Positions 8,529-16,792 of a stretch of DNA of 64,000 nucleotides are shown here, in pieces; positions within the stretch are counted from its first letter, which is position 1; each line of letters opens with the position of its first letter. Location: positions 1-64,000 of the forward strand of contig JADKHF010000014.1 in NCBI GenBank assembly GCA_016721865.1, written 5' to 3'. The position numbers were made by a program, and so were the translations under genes. Source of the stretch: Nitrosomonas sp. GTDB lineage: Bacteria > Pseudomonadota > Gammaproteobacteria > Burkholderiales > Nitrosomonadaceae. The notes under the pieces are model-generated. The model was given only the letters and a program-made list of their open reading frames with translations, did not search any database and was not told the DNA's origin.

Positions 8529-10296
8529 TTATTTCTTTGGTGTATAAAGATCTGTGATAGTTCCTTCCGCCATTTCGGCAGCGAACAGTATGGTTTCTGA
8601 AAGCGTGGGATGCGGGTGAATGGTTAGGCTGATATCCTGCATATCCGCACCCATCTCCAGCGCCAAAACCGTTTCAGCAATCAACTCACCCGCATTGATG
8701 CCCACCACGCCGGCACCCAGTATACGGCGGGTATTTTTATCCAGCAGCAGTTGTGTCAGTCCTTCTTCGCGCGCCATGGATATGGCGCGGCCACCTGGCA
8801 GCCCAGGGGAAGCTGGCTTTCTCATAATCGATACCCTGCTTGATGGCTTCTTTCTCAGTCAGGCCCATCCAGGCAATTTCAGGATCGGTGTAAGCGACGG
8901 AAGGAATGGTGCAGGCATCAAAGATGGCTTTATGTCCGGCAATAATCTCTGCAGCTAGTTTGCCTTCATAAGTAGCTTTATGCGCCAGCATCGGCTCACC
9001 AACGATATCACCAATCGCAAAAATGTGCGGCAGGTTGGTGCGCAATTGCTGATCCACCGGAATAAAACCGCGCTCGTTGACATGGATGCCGATTTCTTCG
9101 GCACCGATGGTATGCCCATTCGGGCGGCGCCCAACGGCCATTAAAATACGGTCGTACATTTGTGGCTCTGGCGCATTGTCCCCTTCAAAAGTCACAGTCA
9201 GTCCGGTCTCACCGACTTCAATTCGGGTCACCTTGGTTTTTAGATAAATTGCTTCGTAGCGTTTCTTGATGCGACGGTGCAATGGTTTCACCAGATCGGG
9301 ATCAGCACCTGGAATCAATTGATCCATCCACTCCACCACGCTGATTTTACTCCCCAGCGCGGAATAGACCGTAGCCATTTCCAGACCAATGATGCCGCCA
9401 CCGATAATCAGCATGTGCTGCGGCACATCTTTCAATTGCAGCGCTCCGGTCGAATCAATCAGGCGTGGATCATCGTAAGGAAAACCGGGGATGCGCGCGA
9501 CGCTGGAACCGGCTGCGATGATGCAATGATCAAAAGAAACTGTTTTCTGCCCTTCCGCAGTTTCGACTTGAATCAGGTGTGGCGTGGCGAATTTTCCAGC
9601 GCCGTGGATGACTTCCACCTTGCGTTGTTTCGCCAGTGCTTTCAGGCCTTTGGTCAGTTTTCCGATCACCGATTCTTTCCAAGTGCGTAGCGTATCAGTA
9701 TTGATTTGGGGTTTGCCAAAAACAATGCCCTGCGATTCAACATCCTCCGCTTCGGTGATTACTTTTGCCGCATGGAGAAGTGCCTTGGACGGAATGCAGC
9801 CAACATTCAGGCACACGCCGCCGAGTGTGGCATAGCGCTCGATCAGAACCACCTTTTTACCCAGATCAGCGGCGCGGAAAGCGGCTGTATACCCCCCGGG
9901 GCCAGCGCCGAGTACCACCACTTCGGCGTGAATATCTCCCTGTGGAATGGATTGCGGTGATGTTGAGGCGGGTGCTGGGGCAACAACGGAGGGCGCAACT
10001 GTTTGCTCGTTGGCTTCGATTGTGGTTTCTGAGTCTGTCGAAATTGCGGGTTGCTCATTCACTGCCAGATTCAGAATAACTGAGCCCTGTGACACTTTAT
10101 CACCCACTTTGACTTTGATTTCTTGCACCACACCGGCATATGGGGAAGGCACTTCTATTGAGGCTTTGTCCGTTTCCAGTGTGATCAGCGCGGTTTCCTT
10201 TTCAACCGCATCGCCGCGGGAGACGAGCAGCTCAATGACCGGGACATCCTTGAAATCACCGATATCGGGAATCTTTATTTCAACAATTTGCGTCAT
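8529..10296 (-). pseudogene. lpdA: Dihydrolipoamide dehydrogenase with N-terminal lipoyl domain, one frameshift
   Basis: E3 component of the pyruvate dehydrogenase complex: it reoxidises dihydrolipoamide with NAD. Residues 1-80 are a lipoyl domain with LETDKASIEVP (lipoylated Lys44); an Ala/Pro-rich linker follows (80-120); then FAD-binding GAGPGGYTAAF and the redox disulfide GGVCLNVGCIPS (Cys162, Cys167), NAD-binding GGGIIGLEMA, and the C-terminal dimerisation domain with HPHPTLSE, whose His is catalytic. The frame breaks near 8797, where one extra G turns WAASGRAISMAREEG into a read-through ending at 8737. With the repair the protein is about 589 residues, normal for this betaproteobacterial form. 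aceE and aceF are not nearby in the window. Confidence 0.9.
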
Positions 10297-10347
10297 AACA
10301 CCTTTTGGGGCAGTTGTTTGTAGGATTAAAGTGAATTCTGCTATGGG

Positions 10348-11613
10348 TTACTGCCTTAACTGGCCGTCGCCCAGCACGATGAATTTCTGACTGGTCAGTC
10401 CTTCCAGACCGACTGGGCCGCGCGCATGGATTTTGTCGGTCGAAATGCCGATTTCAGCCCCCAGACCGTACTCAAATCCGTCGGCAAAACGCGTCGTAGT
10501 GTTGACCATCACCGAGCTGGAGTCCACTTCACGCAGAAAACGCCGCGCACGCGTGTAGTTTTCCGTGACAATTGCATCGGTATGTTGCGATCCGTATCGC
10601 GTAATGTGATCAATCGCCTGATCCAATCCATCGACAATGCGGATGCTTAGAATCGGGGCCAGATATTCTTCGTACCAGTCCTGCTCAGTGGCGGCATTCA
10701 TTTGTGGAATAATACTGCATGCCGTTGCATCGCCGCGTAATTCAACGTCTTTATCAAAATAAATCTTGCTCAGCGCAGGCAGTATTTTCTGTGCAATGCC
10801 TTCATGGATCAGCAATGTTTCCATCGTGTTACAGGTGCCATACCGCTGCGTTTTGGCATTGTCGGCAATGGTGATGGCTTTATCAAAATCCGCCTGATCG
10901 TCAATATACACATGGCATACGCCATCCAGGTGCTTGATCACCGGGATGCGCGCTTCATTGGCAATCCGTTCGATCAGCCCCTTGCCGCCACGTGGCACGA
11001 TCACATCGACAAAATCCTTCATCGTAATCAATTCACCCACTGCCGCGCGATCGGTAGTTTCGATCACCTGCACCGCCGTTTCTGGCAAACCGGCCAGCCG
11101 CAAGCCTTCTTTAACGCAAGCGGCAATCGCCTGATTGCTGTGAATCGCCTCCGAACCGCCGCGCAAAATCGCCGCATTGCCCGCTTTCAGGCACAAACCG
11201 GCTGCATCAGCCGTCACGTTAGGACGCGCTTCATAAATAATGCCGATAACACCCAGCGGCACGCGCATTTTGCCGACCTGGATACCTGACGGACGGTAAT
11301 TCAATCCGCTGATCTCGCCCACCGGATCTGCCAGCGCGGCAATCTGCAACAAACCTTCCGCCATTGTCGCCACGCCTTTGGCCGACAGGGTTAAACGGTC
11401 GATCATCGACGCTTCCAGATCTTTTGCGCGTGCATTGTCCAGATCTTTGGCATTGGCCGCTAGTAATAACTTCTCATCCCGCCGAACGGCATTCGCCATC
11501 GCCGTCAGCGCATGATTCTTCACCGCCGTATCCGCTTTTGCGACTCAACGCGAGGCCACGCGGGCTTCCTGGCCGACGGACTGCATATAACTTTTGATAT
11601 CTGAGGTATTCAT
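10348..11613 (-). pseudogene. proA: Gamma-glutamyl phosphate reductase, stop in codon 23
   Basis: Second step of proline synthesis: NADPH-dependent reduction of gamma-glutamyl phosphate to the semialdehyde. The aldehyde-dehydrogenase-like fold shows KAGNAAILRGGSEA, the cofactor region, and RYGTCNTMETLLIH with the catalytic Cys. The gene should start at ATG 11613 (MNTSDIKSYMQSVGQEARVA), but codon 23 is TGA (11547-11545) where the family has a sense codon, so the uninterrupted part starts at 11523. Full length would be 421 residues, as expected. The frame is kept across the stop, so this is a substitution or a paired indel rather than a single frameshift. Downstream of it in the same direction is lpdA. 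Confidence 0.85.
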
Positions 11614-11738
11614 GAATTTAATTTAATTGGAGCACAATATGAATCTATGCGTAGTCCAGAATTATAGTACAAGATGAAGGAGATATTGCATGCCGCAGTA
11701 ACCCCTATGACGAATGACAAGTTCTTTTTGTTATGACA

Positions 11739-11823
11739 TCACGCGTAATGTATCCACATGCGCAAAACTTTTACCATTTGTTCTTCGCCGATAACCTGAT
11801 AGAAAAGCCGGTGCCGGTTATTG
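11739..11823 (-). pseudogene. C-terminal remnant of a RelE/ParE-superfamily toxin, truncated by an IS element
   Basis: On the reverse strand the sequence next to the insertion element reads NNRHRLFYQVIGEEQMVKV then LRMWIHYA and stop. The pattern (R-H-R-L-F-Y-Q-V ... hydrophobic strand ... H-Y at the end) is that of the C-terminal strands of RelE/YoeB-type mRNA interferases. Everything upstream is replaced by the inverted repeat of the IS3 element at 11824. No antitoxin gene is seen nearby, and the other side of the IS does not continue the toxin, so the locus has also been rearranged or deleted. The family assignment rests on under 30 residues. Confidence 0.5.
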
Positions 11824-11847
11824 TGAATCGCCCCGGTATTTCCGGAG
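11824..11847 (+). repeat. Left terminal inverted repeat of the IS3 element
   Basis: 24 bases that pair with 12982-13005 at about 20 positions (shared core TTTCCGGAG on the inner side and TGAATCG on the outer side). Confidence 0.85.
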
Positions 11848-11873
11848 ATAAAATGATTTGAGAGGAGGAAGAT

Positions 11874-12194
11874 ATGAAAAATCAAATCAGTTATTTACCG
11901 GAAGTACGAGAACGAGCGGTAAGATTGGTATTCGAGCAGCAAAAGGAGCATGAATCGCAATGGTCAGCGATCAAGTCGATCGCATCAAAGATTGGCTGTA
12001 CGGCGGAGACGTTGCGCACCTGGGTAAGACGAACAGAGATTGATCAGGGAATTCGGGGCGGCATGTCGACTTCGGATCGTGCGAGACTCAAGGAATTAGA
12101 ACAGGAGAATCGGGAATTAAAGCGAGCCAACGAGATATTACGTAAGGCATCGGCCTATTTCGCACAGGCGGAGCTCGACCGCCGACCGAAATAA
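11874..12194 (+). CDS. IS3-family transposase OrfA
   Basis: 106-residue DNA-binding subunit. A helix-turn-helix occupies about residues 8-60 (SYLPEVRERAVRLVFEQ, GCTAETLRTWVRR) and a leucine-zipper-like coiled coil lies at 70-95 (RLKELEQENRELKRANEIL). The ATG at 11874 follows a strong AGAGGAGGAAG site. Its stop overlaps the ATG of orfB as TAATG at 12192-12196; IS3 elements normally make the active OrfAB by frameshifting in this overlap. OrfA itself is intact. Confidence 0.9.
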   Translation: MKNQISYLPEVRERAVRLVFEQQKEHESQWSAIKSIASKIGCTAETLRTWVRRTEIDQGIRGGMSTSDRARLKELEQENRELKRANEILRKASAYFAQAELDRRPK

Positions 12195-12966
12195 TGGTGA
12201 CATTTGTCGATAGCAACAAAGCAGAATACGGGGTCGAGCCAATCTGCAATGAAATCTGGATTGCCCCGTCGAGTTACTACGAACATAAAGCGCGCGAGCG
12301 AGATCCCGATCGATTGCCTGATCGCATCAAGCGAGACATGAGACTGGAACTTGATATACAGCGGGTATGGAAAGACAATTTTCGAGTTTATGGTGCGCGC
12401 AAAGTATGGCGGCAGTTGTTGCAAGAAGGTATTGGTGTTGCTCGTTGTACGGTAGAACGATTGATGAAGAAGCCTGGAATGCAAGGTGTTCGACGTGGAT
12501 TGGCTTTGTTTATGTGGTTTTTATTACCGATGTATTTGCAAGATACATCGTTGGTTGGCGAGTGAGTCGTTCATTGCGAACGGATCTGGTATTGGATGCC
12601 TTGGAACAGGCGCTATGGGCACGGCGGGAAACCGCAGGATTGATTCATCATAGTGATCGAGGCAGCCAGTATTTATCGATTCGCTATACGGAACGTTTGG
12701 CGCAGGCAAATATTGGCGCCTCCGTCGGCAGCATCGGAGATTCCTATGACAATGCCATGGCCGAGACCATGAATGGTTTGTACAAGACCGAAGCCATACG
12801 GCATCGCGGTCCTTGGTGTAGTATCGAAGAAGTAGAATTTGCTACATGGGAGCGGGGGGATTGATTGAACAATCGAAGACTGCTGGATGCAATCGGATAT
12901 GTCCCACCGACAGAATTTGAAAAGGCGTATTATCGCAATCGGGAAGATTCAGCTGATGCAACCTGA
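12194..12966 (+). pseudogene. IS3-family transposase OrfB, internally deleted and frameshifted
   Basis: Catalytic rve-type DDE integrase subunit. The N-terminus (HTH_21: EYGVEPICNEIWIAPSSYYE, written here in part) and the C-terminal part are clear: LIHHSDRGSQY holds the second Asp, and GDSYDNAMAETMNGLYKTE the Glu. After RLMKKPGMQGVRRG the sequence jumps straight to WIGFVYVVFITDVFARY in another frame: about 37 codons including the first catalytic Asp (normally in W-x-x-D-x-T-Y) are missing, at a GGATTGG microhomology around 12495. A further frame error lies near 12850, after which NNRRLLDAIGYVPPTEFEK and the stop at 12966 are recovered. The element should be unable to transpose by itself. Confidence 0.85.
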
Positions 12967-12981
12967 CTCAAGAAAATATGT

Positions 12982-13005
12982 CTCCGGAAAACCCGGAGCG
13001 ATTCA
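12982..13005 (-). repeat. Right terminal inverted repeat of the IS3 element
   Basis: Mirror copy of 11824-11847, ending the element 16 bases after the orfB stop, the usual spacing in IS3 elements. Confidence 0.85.
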
Positions 13006-13229
13006 GACGGATGGGAAGGAAATGAAGGATTGGGCGTTATTCATCGTTCACCGTCTCTTAATGACAATGAAGCACGGTTACTGCTTACGCTCGATTTTGT
13101 TTTAATTTTACTGTTGTGTAATGAATCTATCCATACTAGAGTGAATTTCTGTTATAGACGCGCAATTGCAATTTATAATCTGTAGCAAATTTTCTCACAA
13201 GCTTACTATGCCACTGGAAGCCAATCAGA

Positions 13230-13694
13230 ATGCCAACTGACATTGATCAGATCCTTAAGAAATCACAAGAAGCTTGTGCGTTGACGGGAGCTAAACTAAC
13301 CAGTAAGCGAAAGAATGTGCTTACAGTGCTATTGTCCGCATCGACTCCGCTCTCTGCCTATGAAATTGTCGAAAGATATAAAGCCCAGTTTAATGAGGTG
13401 CTACCGGTCATGTCCGTTTATCGCATGCTGGATTTCCTGATTCAGGAAAAGCTGGTTCATAAACTTGAAACAGCCGGTCAGTACATTATTTGCGCTCATA
13501 TTACCTGCGATCACCCGCATGAAATGCCACAATTTCTGATTTGCGACCGTTGTCATGCAGTGAAAGAAATTGGTATCAAAAAGCAGACTATGTCAGAGTT
13601 GGAGCGCGATATTCAAAGTACAGGCTTCGCATTAAATAAAAAACAATTGGAATTGCATGGATTTTGTGAGCATTGTCAGAATAAACCTGGGTGA
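13230..13694 (+). CDS. zur: Fur-family metalloregulator, Zur-like
   Basis: 154-residue transcription repressor. Residues 20-85 form the winged helix (LTSKRKNVLTVLLSASTPLS, VMSVYRMLDFLIQEKLVHKLE). The dimerisation domain has the regulatory metal ligands in HITCDHPHEMPQFLICDRCH and a C-terminal CEHC; the two CxxC motifs form the structural zinc site. The short C-terminus and the spacing LELHGFCEHCQ are closer to Zur (zinc uptake regulator) than to Fur itself, but metal specificity cannot be fixed from sequence. It stands alone between an IS element and a G-rich block of doubtful sequence, so its usual neighbours cannot be judged. 13006-13229 upstream holds no gene. Confidence 0.85.
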   Translation: MPTDIDQILKKSQEACALTGAKLTSKRKNVLTVLLSASTPLSAYEIVERYKAQFNEVLPVMSVYRMLDFLIQEKLVHKLETAGQYIICAHITCDHPHEMPQFLICDRCHAVKEIGIKKQTMSELERDIQSTGFALNKKQLELHGFCEHCQNKPG

Positions 13695-13740
13695 TGTATT
13701 TATTTCGGCAATAAACGTGTTTAAACGCGTATATTGCACT

Positions 13741-14612
13741 TAGGGGTGGAGGAGGGGGGGGGGGGGGGCGCGGGGGGGGGGGGGCAGCGCGGAGCCGGAA
13801 TGACAGAAAGGGCGGCACACGGGGCGGTAAGGGTGCCCCAGGCCCGCTGTCGGGGTGGTGCCCGCCGCGTCGACAACAGGTGGCGGTGTGGCGGGCAAAA
13901 AGAGGGGGGTTTCTGTTGGCGCAGGCGCGGGCGGGAGTGTGGGGCAAAAGCGGGCGGGGCACAGGGGGGGGTTAAAACTGCCCGGGCAAACAGAAAAATG
14001 GGGGGTGGGTGGCAAGGGGGGGGGTGGGGGGCAGAGGCGGGGGGTGCGGGGGGGTGTTGGTGGGCGGGGGGGTGCCCGAGAGACACGGCAAACCGGAGGG
14101 CAACGCACGGTCCGCGCAGAACAGCGGAAACCCGCAAGAGGAACCCGCCGGGCGGGCATCCGCGCGCCTGCAACACATTGCCCAAGGTCGCCGCGCCCGC
14201 ACCGGCTTCTGCCCCAGGGGCTGGTCCCCGGTGACGACAACGTGCGGCCCCCCCCGCACCGCCCGGGATAGGGCAAATGTGTGGGGGGGTGGGGGAGGTG
14301 GGTCCGTGCCCGTGGCAATATCCCCCCGCGGCGCGTCAACAGGGGGGGAGGCCACGTAACGCAGCACACAGCACGCCGGGCCGGCGGGCCGGGCGCGCCG
14401 CCCGCAAAGGGGTGAAATCAGGTGGCGCACAAGAATGGCGGGTGGAGGCAGAATAAGTGTGCAATGGCGGCTTTGGCGGTGGGGTTGGGGTGTGGGCGGT
14501 GGGTGGGGCGGTGCCGCCGCGCCGGCGGGGGAGATATTTCCATAACAAGCGGGGTCGCGGGCAGCCGCGGGGGCGTCAACAAACGGTCGGTGTGGCTGCG
14601 CGTCGCAATCTA
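13741..14612. other. G-rich block of doubtful sequence; probable assembly artefact
   Basis: About 870 bases dominated by runs of G on the plus strand with few A or T, between flanks of ordinary composition. Long reading frames exist on both strands only because stop codons need A and T; their translations are Gly/Arg-rich or Pro-rich with no domain. The change from normal sequence is abrupt on both sides. This looks like low-quality read ends stitched together, so the real distance and content between the Zur-like gene and the DUF547 gene are unknown. Confidence 0.75.
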
Positions 14613-14649
14613 ACCGCCTTGTTATCAAATGCTCAGTAGTTCGATGGTA

Positions 14650-15489
14650 TTACTGTTTCTCGTTAAGCATCCAATTAAACTCGAGAAATTGGATCTCAGC
14701 ATTTTCAGAAACTAATAATTCGTGAGCGTGCGGTGTATCAGCAAGGCTATCACGGTAGTGCGCAAAGAATTGTGCAAGGCCAGACCACCTTCTCCAGCCG
14801 CGTTCAAAGTCTTCGCGGTACCAATCAAAAATTTCTGAAACTTCAAGTTTTTCTGCTTCTTCGTTAACCCGATTGCGTGATCGATCGGATAAGAAAGCAC
14901 GCGTGGCGGTTTCCAATTGTTGCTCAAGTTCCATGCCGGTATAGGCTCTGTTGAGAAGTGCCGGGCAACCGATGGATGCGCGATTGAGCGCAAAGTGAAT
15001 GCGGGGTTCATTGTAATTGCCTGGTTTTCGAATCATTTCATTTTCAATCTCGTTTAATGAAAGCAATTCACCCAGTAATGATATGAATTCTAATTCCCGT
15101 TGGTTTTTCATCATGGAAATCAATCGGGACTTCCAGCTCAGTGTGACCGGTGCATAAGCCCGCAAGGTCGCAATCGAGGAATAGCTCCGCAGAATTATTT
15201 CGACAGTAAACGCATTGTATGCATTGATCAGGAAAGCAAGCTGTTCGGATTGATCCCAGTCAGCGAAATCACTTTTCTTAACCGCTGAGAGTTTTGTTAA
15301 ATATTTTTGTAACTGGCCATGATTGAGCGCAAGTCCATAGTAATTGACTTGACTGGCTTGCTTCTGGTTGATCATGTAAACATACTCTCGCAACAATCCA
15401 TCCCATATCATATGATCAAATCGGTTGGCTGATGCGGCATTTGTGGTGATGCTTAGCAGCATGATCAGTAGTAATCGCTTAAACGCCAT
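14650..15489 (-). CDS. DUF547 secreted protein
   Basis: 279 residues with a signal peptide (hydrophobic 5-20, probable cleavage after ANAASA region). DUF547 hallmarks are present: QLAFLINAYNAFTVEIILR near residue 90 and EPRIHFALNRASIGCPALLN near residue 160, the second with an Arg where many members have Cys (ALNCASIGCP). Function of the family is unknown; proteins are exported. ATG 15489 is preferred to 15567 because the signal peptide starts there and the longer frame would run into the upstream gene. It lies 38 bases downstream of the glutathione-transferase-like gene and is probably in the same operon. Confidence 0.85.
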   Translation of the reverse strand: MAFKRLLLIMLLSITTNAASANRFDHMIWDGLLREYVYMINQKQASQVNYYGLALNHGQLQKYLTKLSAVKKSDFADWDQSEQLAFLINAYNAFTVEIILRSYSSIATLRAYAPVTLSWKSRLISMMKNQRELEFISLLGELLSLNEIENEMIRKPGNYNEPRIHFALNRASIGCPALLNRAYTGMELEQQLETATRAFLSDRSRNRVNEEAEKLEVSEIFDWYREDFERGWRRWSGLAQFFAHYRDSLADTPHAHELLVSENAEIQFLEFNWMLNEKQ

Positions 15490-15526
15490 CAGAGTATTTC
15501 GCTGCTCATGAAATTTATCAGGTGCT

Positions 15527-16228
15527 TTACAAGTCTGGATAAAACGCACGCCCGATTCGATCAACATAATTGACGAGGTTGTTCTTGGTTAGTCCGTATT
15601 CTTTCAGCGGTGATTCGATGGGGCAGCCAGTGATGTTGATGAGCAACCCAAAAGCAGAGGCATCCAATGTGGTGGGCCGGTCGCCCAGGAAATAGGGTTT
15701 GTTGCCGAGACTTGCGGATAGCGCTTCGATATCCTGTTTGCCGAGTGCGAAGATTTCTTCAGCTTGATGTCTGCCGGTGCCATGGCCCAGAATCTGCAGT
15801 TTTATTTTGCGGCGCCAGCCACTGGCAACAATGTTTCGGATGATGGGCGGTAATCCGCCAAAAATCGCTTGTTTGTTGACTTGCCAATTTTCATCCGTGT
15901 ATTGCCAGCGCGAATAGAGTGCAGCCCAAAATAAATGTTCTTCAAGTAATCGTTGCAGAGCAATCGATATGGCCAATTCTGCATCATTCAGCCCTTTATC
16001 CAGATCTTTATAAGCTGATTTGAGATATGTAACGATGAAACGTGAATCACCCAGGGCTTGGCTATTATCTTCAATGTAGGGCAGCTTACCCTTGGGCGCG
16101 CCTAAAGGCAGTGTTGTCCTGATCTCATATTCGATCTCTGCCATGCGCAAGTATGTTTCTATTTTGCAGCAGAAAGGACTTAAATTTGGAATGCCCCAGG
16201 TGCGTTTAAATTGGTAAAGTTTTAGCAT
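15527..16228 (-). CDS. Glutathione S-transferase-like protein (FAXC/metaxin-type)
   Basis: 233 residues. The N-terminal thioredoxin-like domain starts KLYQFKRTWGIPNLSPFCCK, and the C-terminal helical domain contains LGNKPYFLGDRPTTLDASAF, a motif typical of Fax/metaxin-like glutathione transferases. The SPFCCK segment occupies the catalytic Ser/Cys position. Substrate unknown; many members are cytoplasmic detoxification enzymes. ATG 16228 is chosen, giving the family N-terminus; 16246 is possible. It is divergent from an HxlR regulator, with paired repeats in the intergenic region, so it is a likely target of that regulator. Confidence 0.85.
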   Translation of the reverse strand: MLKLYQFKRTWGIPNLSPFCCKIETYLRMAEIEYEIRTTLPLGAPKGKLPYIEDNSQALGDSRFIVTYLKSAYKDLDKGLNDAELAISIALQRLLEEHLFWAALYSRWQYTDENWQVNKQAIFGGLPPIIRNIVASGWRRKIKLQILGHGTGRHQAEEIFALGKQDIEALSASLGNKPYFLGDRPTTLDASAFGLLINITGCPIESPLKEYGLTKNNLVNYVDRIGRAFYPDL

Positions 16229-16278
16229 GTCAGCGATCCTCATCATGATTGATATGGGCTAAAAATTGGCTTGTATAG

Positions 16279-16321
16279 TGCAAGTGACTTTACCGTATTA
16301 ACTTGTTAAATGCAAGTGACT
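16279..16321. promoter_or_regulatory. Paired direct repeats, candidate HxlR operator
   Basis: Two exact copies of TGCAAGTGACT at 16279-16289 and 16311-16321, 32 bases apart (three helical turns), with further similarity after each (TTACCGTA versus GTATTACA). They lie in the divergent region between the glutathione-transferase-like gene and the HxlR regulator. This arrangement fits two dimers binding one face of the DNA. Confidence 0.5.
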
Positions 16322-16368
16322 GTATTACAGTACACGCTATTCATTTATTTTTTGGGATGCATCGAATT

Positions 16369-16734
16369 ATGACGGATGATCTGGATAAATCAACTTTTGA
16401 ACGATCGTGCTGTCCGATTGCCTGCGCGCTGGATTATCTGGGAGATAAATGGACGTTGTTGATTATCCGGGATTTGCTTTTGGGTAAGAAACGCTATCAA
16501 GAGCTTATGGCTTCACCGAAGCGCATCGCCACAAATATACTGGCGGATAGACTGAAAAAGCTGGAAGCTTCCGGGCTCGTTATTCAACAAGCTTATCAAC
16601 AGAAACCGGTACGTTACGAATATGTGCTGACAAAAAAGGGAGAGGATTTGCGGCCGGTACTGGAGGCGTTAGTTAAATGGGGAAAAGCGTATTTTCCTGG
16701 CGTCAGGTTTTTGAATCCCATGAATAAAGACTAA
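16369..16734 (+). CDS. HxlR-family winged-helix regulator
   Basis: About 121 residues. HxlR regulators are dimeric winged-helix proteins that often respond to reactive electrophiles through an N-terminal cysteine. Motifs: CPIACALDYLGDKWTLLIIR, DLLLGKKRYQELMASPKRIA, ILADRLKKLEASGLV, and YVLTKKGEDLRPVL. Two adjacent cysteines (SCCPIA) lie at the usual sensor position. ATG 16369 is chosen; 16357 and 16303 are in frame, but the last would place an operator-like repeat inside the gene. None has a strong ribosome site. Divergent from the glutathione-transferase-like gene, which suggests that it controls a detoxification response. Confidence 0.85.
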   Translation: MTDDLDKSTFERSCCPIACALDYLGDKWTLLIIRDLLLGKKRYQELMASPKRIATNILADRLKKLEASGLVIQQAYQQKPVRYEYVLTKKGEDLRPVLEALVKWGKAYFPGVRFLNPMNKD

Positions 16735-16752
16735 ATAGTGCAGAAAACAGAA

Positions 16753-16776
16753 CCCCTCGCTGCAAGCAGCGAGGGG
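16753..16776. terminator. Strong hairpin terminator between hxlR-type gene and Rh gene
   Basis: Perfect 10-bp stem CCCCTCGCTG / CAGCGAGGGG with a CAAG loop, between two convergent genes. On the reverse strand it is followed by a T-rich stretch (TTCTGTTTTCTG), so it best fits the end of the Rh ammonium channel transcript; it may work in both directions. Confidence 0.8.
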
Positions 16777-16792
16777 TAGACCTGAAGAGATA

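Larger units (their letters stand above)
11824..13005 (+). mobile_element. IS3-family insertion sequence with internal deletion
   Basis: 1182-bp element bounded by 24-bp imperfect inverted repeats: TGAATCGCCCCGGTATTTCC at the left (continuing to 11847) and, on the reverse strand, TGAATCGCTCCGGGTTTTCC at the right. It carries the usual two overlapping genes, orfA and orfB. It is roughly 115 bp shorter than expected because orfB lacks a central segment. No matching target-site duplication is visible on the two sides, which suggests that a flank was lost after insertion. It truncates a toxin-like gene on its left. Confidence 0.85.

Noticed and set aside
9277..10390. Antisense frames of up to 147 codons over lpdA
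   Set aside because: They mirror the coding strand of a conserved enzyme and show no family motif.
10804..11289. 161-codon antisense frame within proA
   Set aside because: Shadow of a conserved gene; no ribosome site.
11545..11547. TGA in proA as selenocysteine
   Set aside because: The position is not a redox residue in ProA and no selenocysteine insertion structure is expected in this family.
13740..14640. Several long reading frames on both strands, with Pro-rich, Gly-rich or Arg-rich translations
   Set aside because: They exist only because the block almost lacks A and T; no domain, start context or codon pattern like the neighbours.
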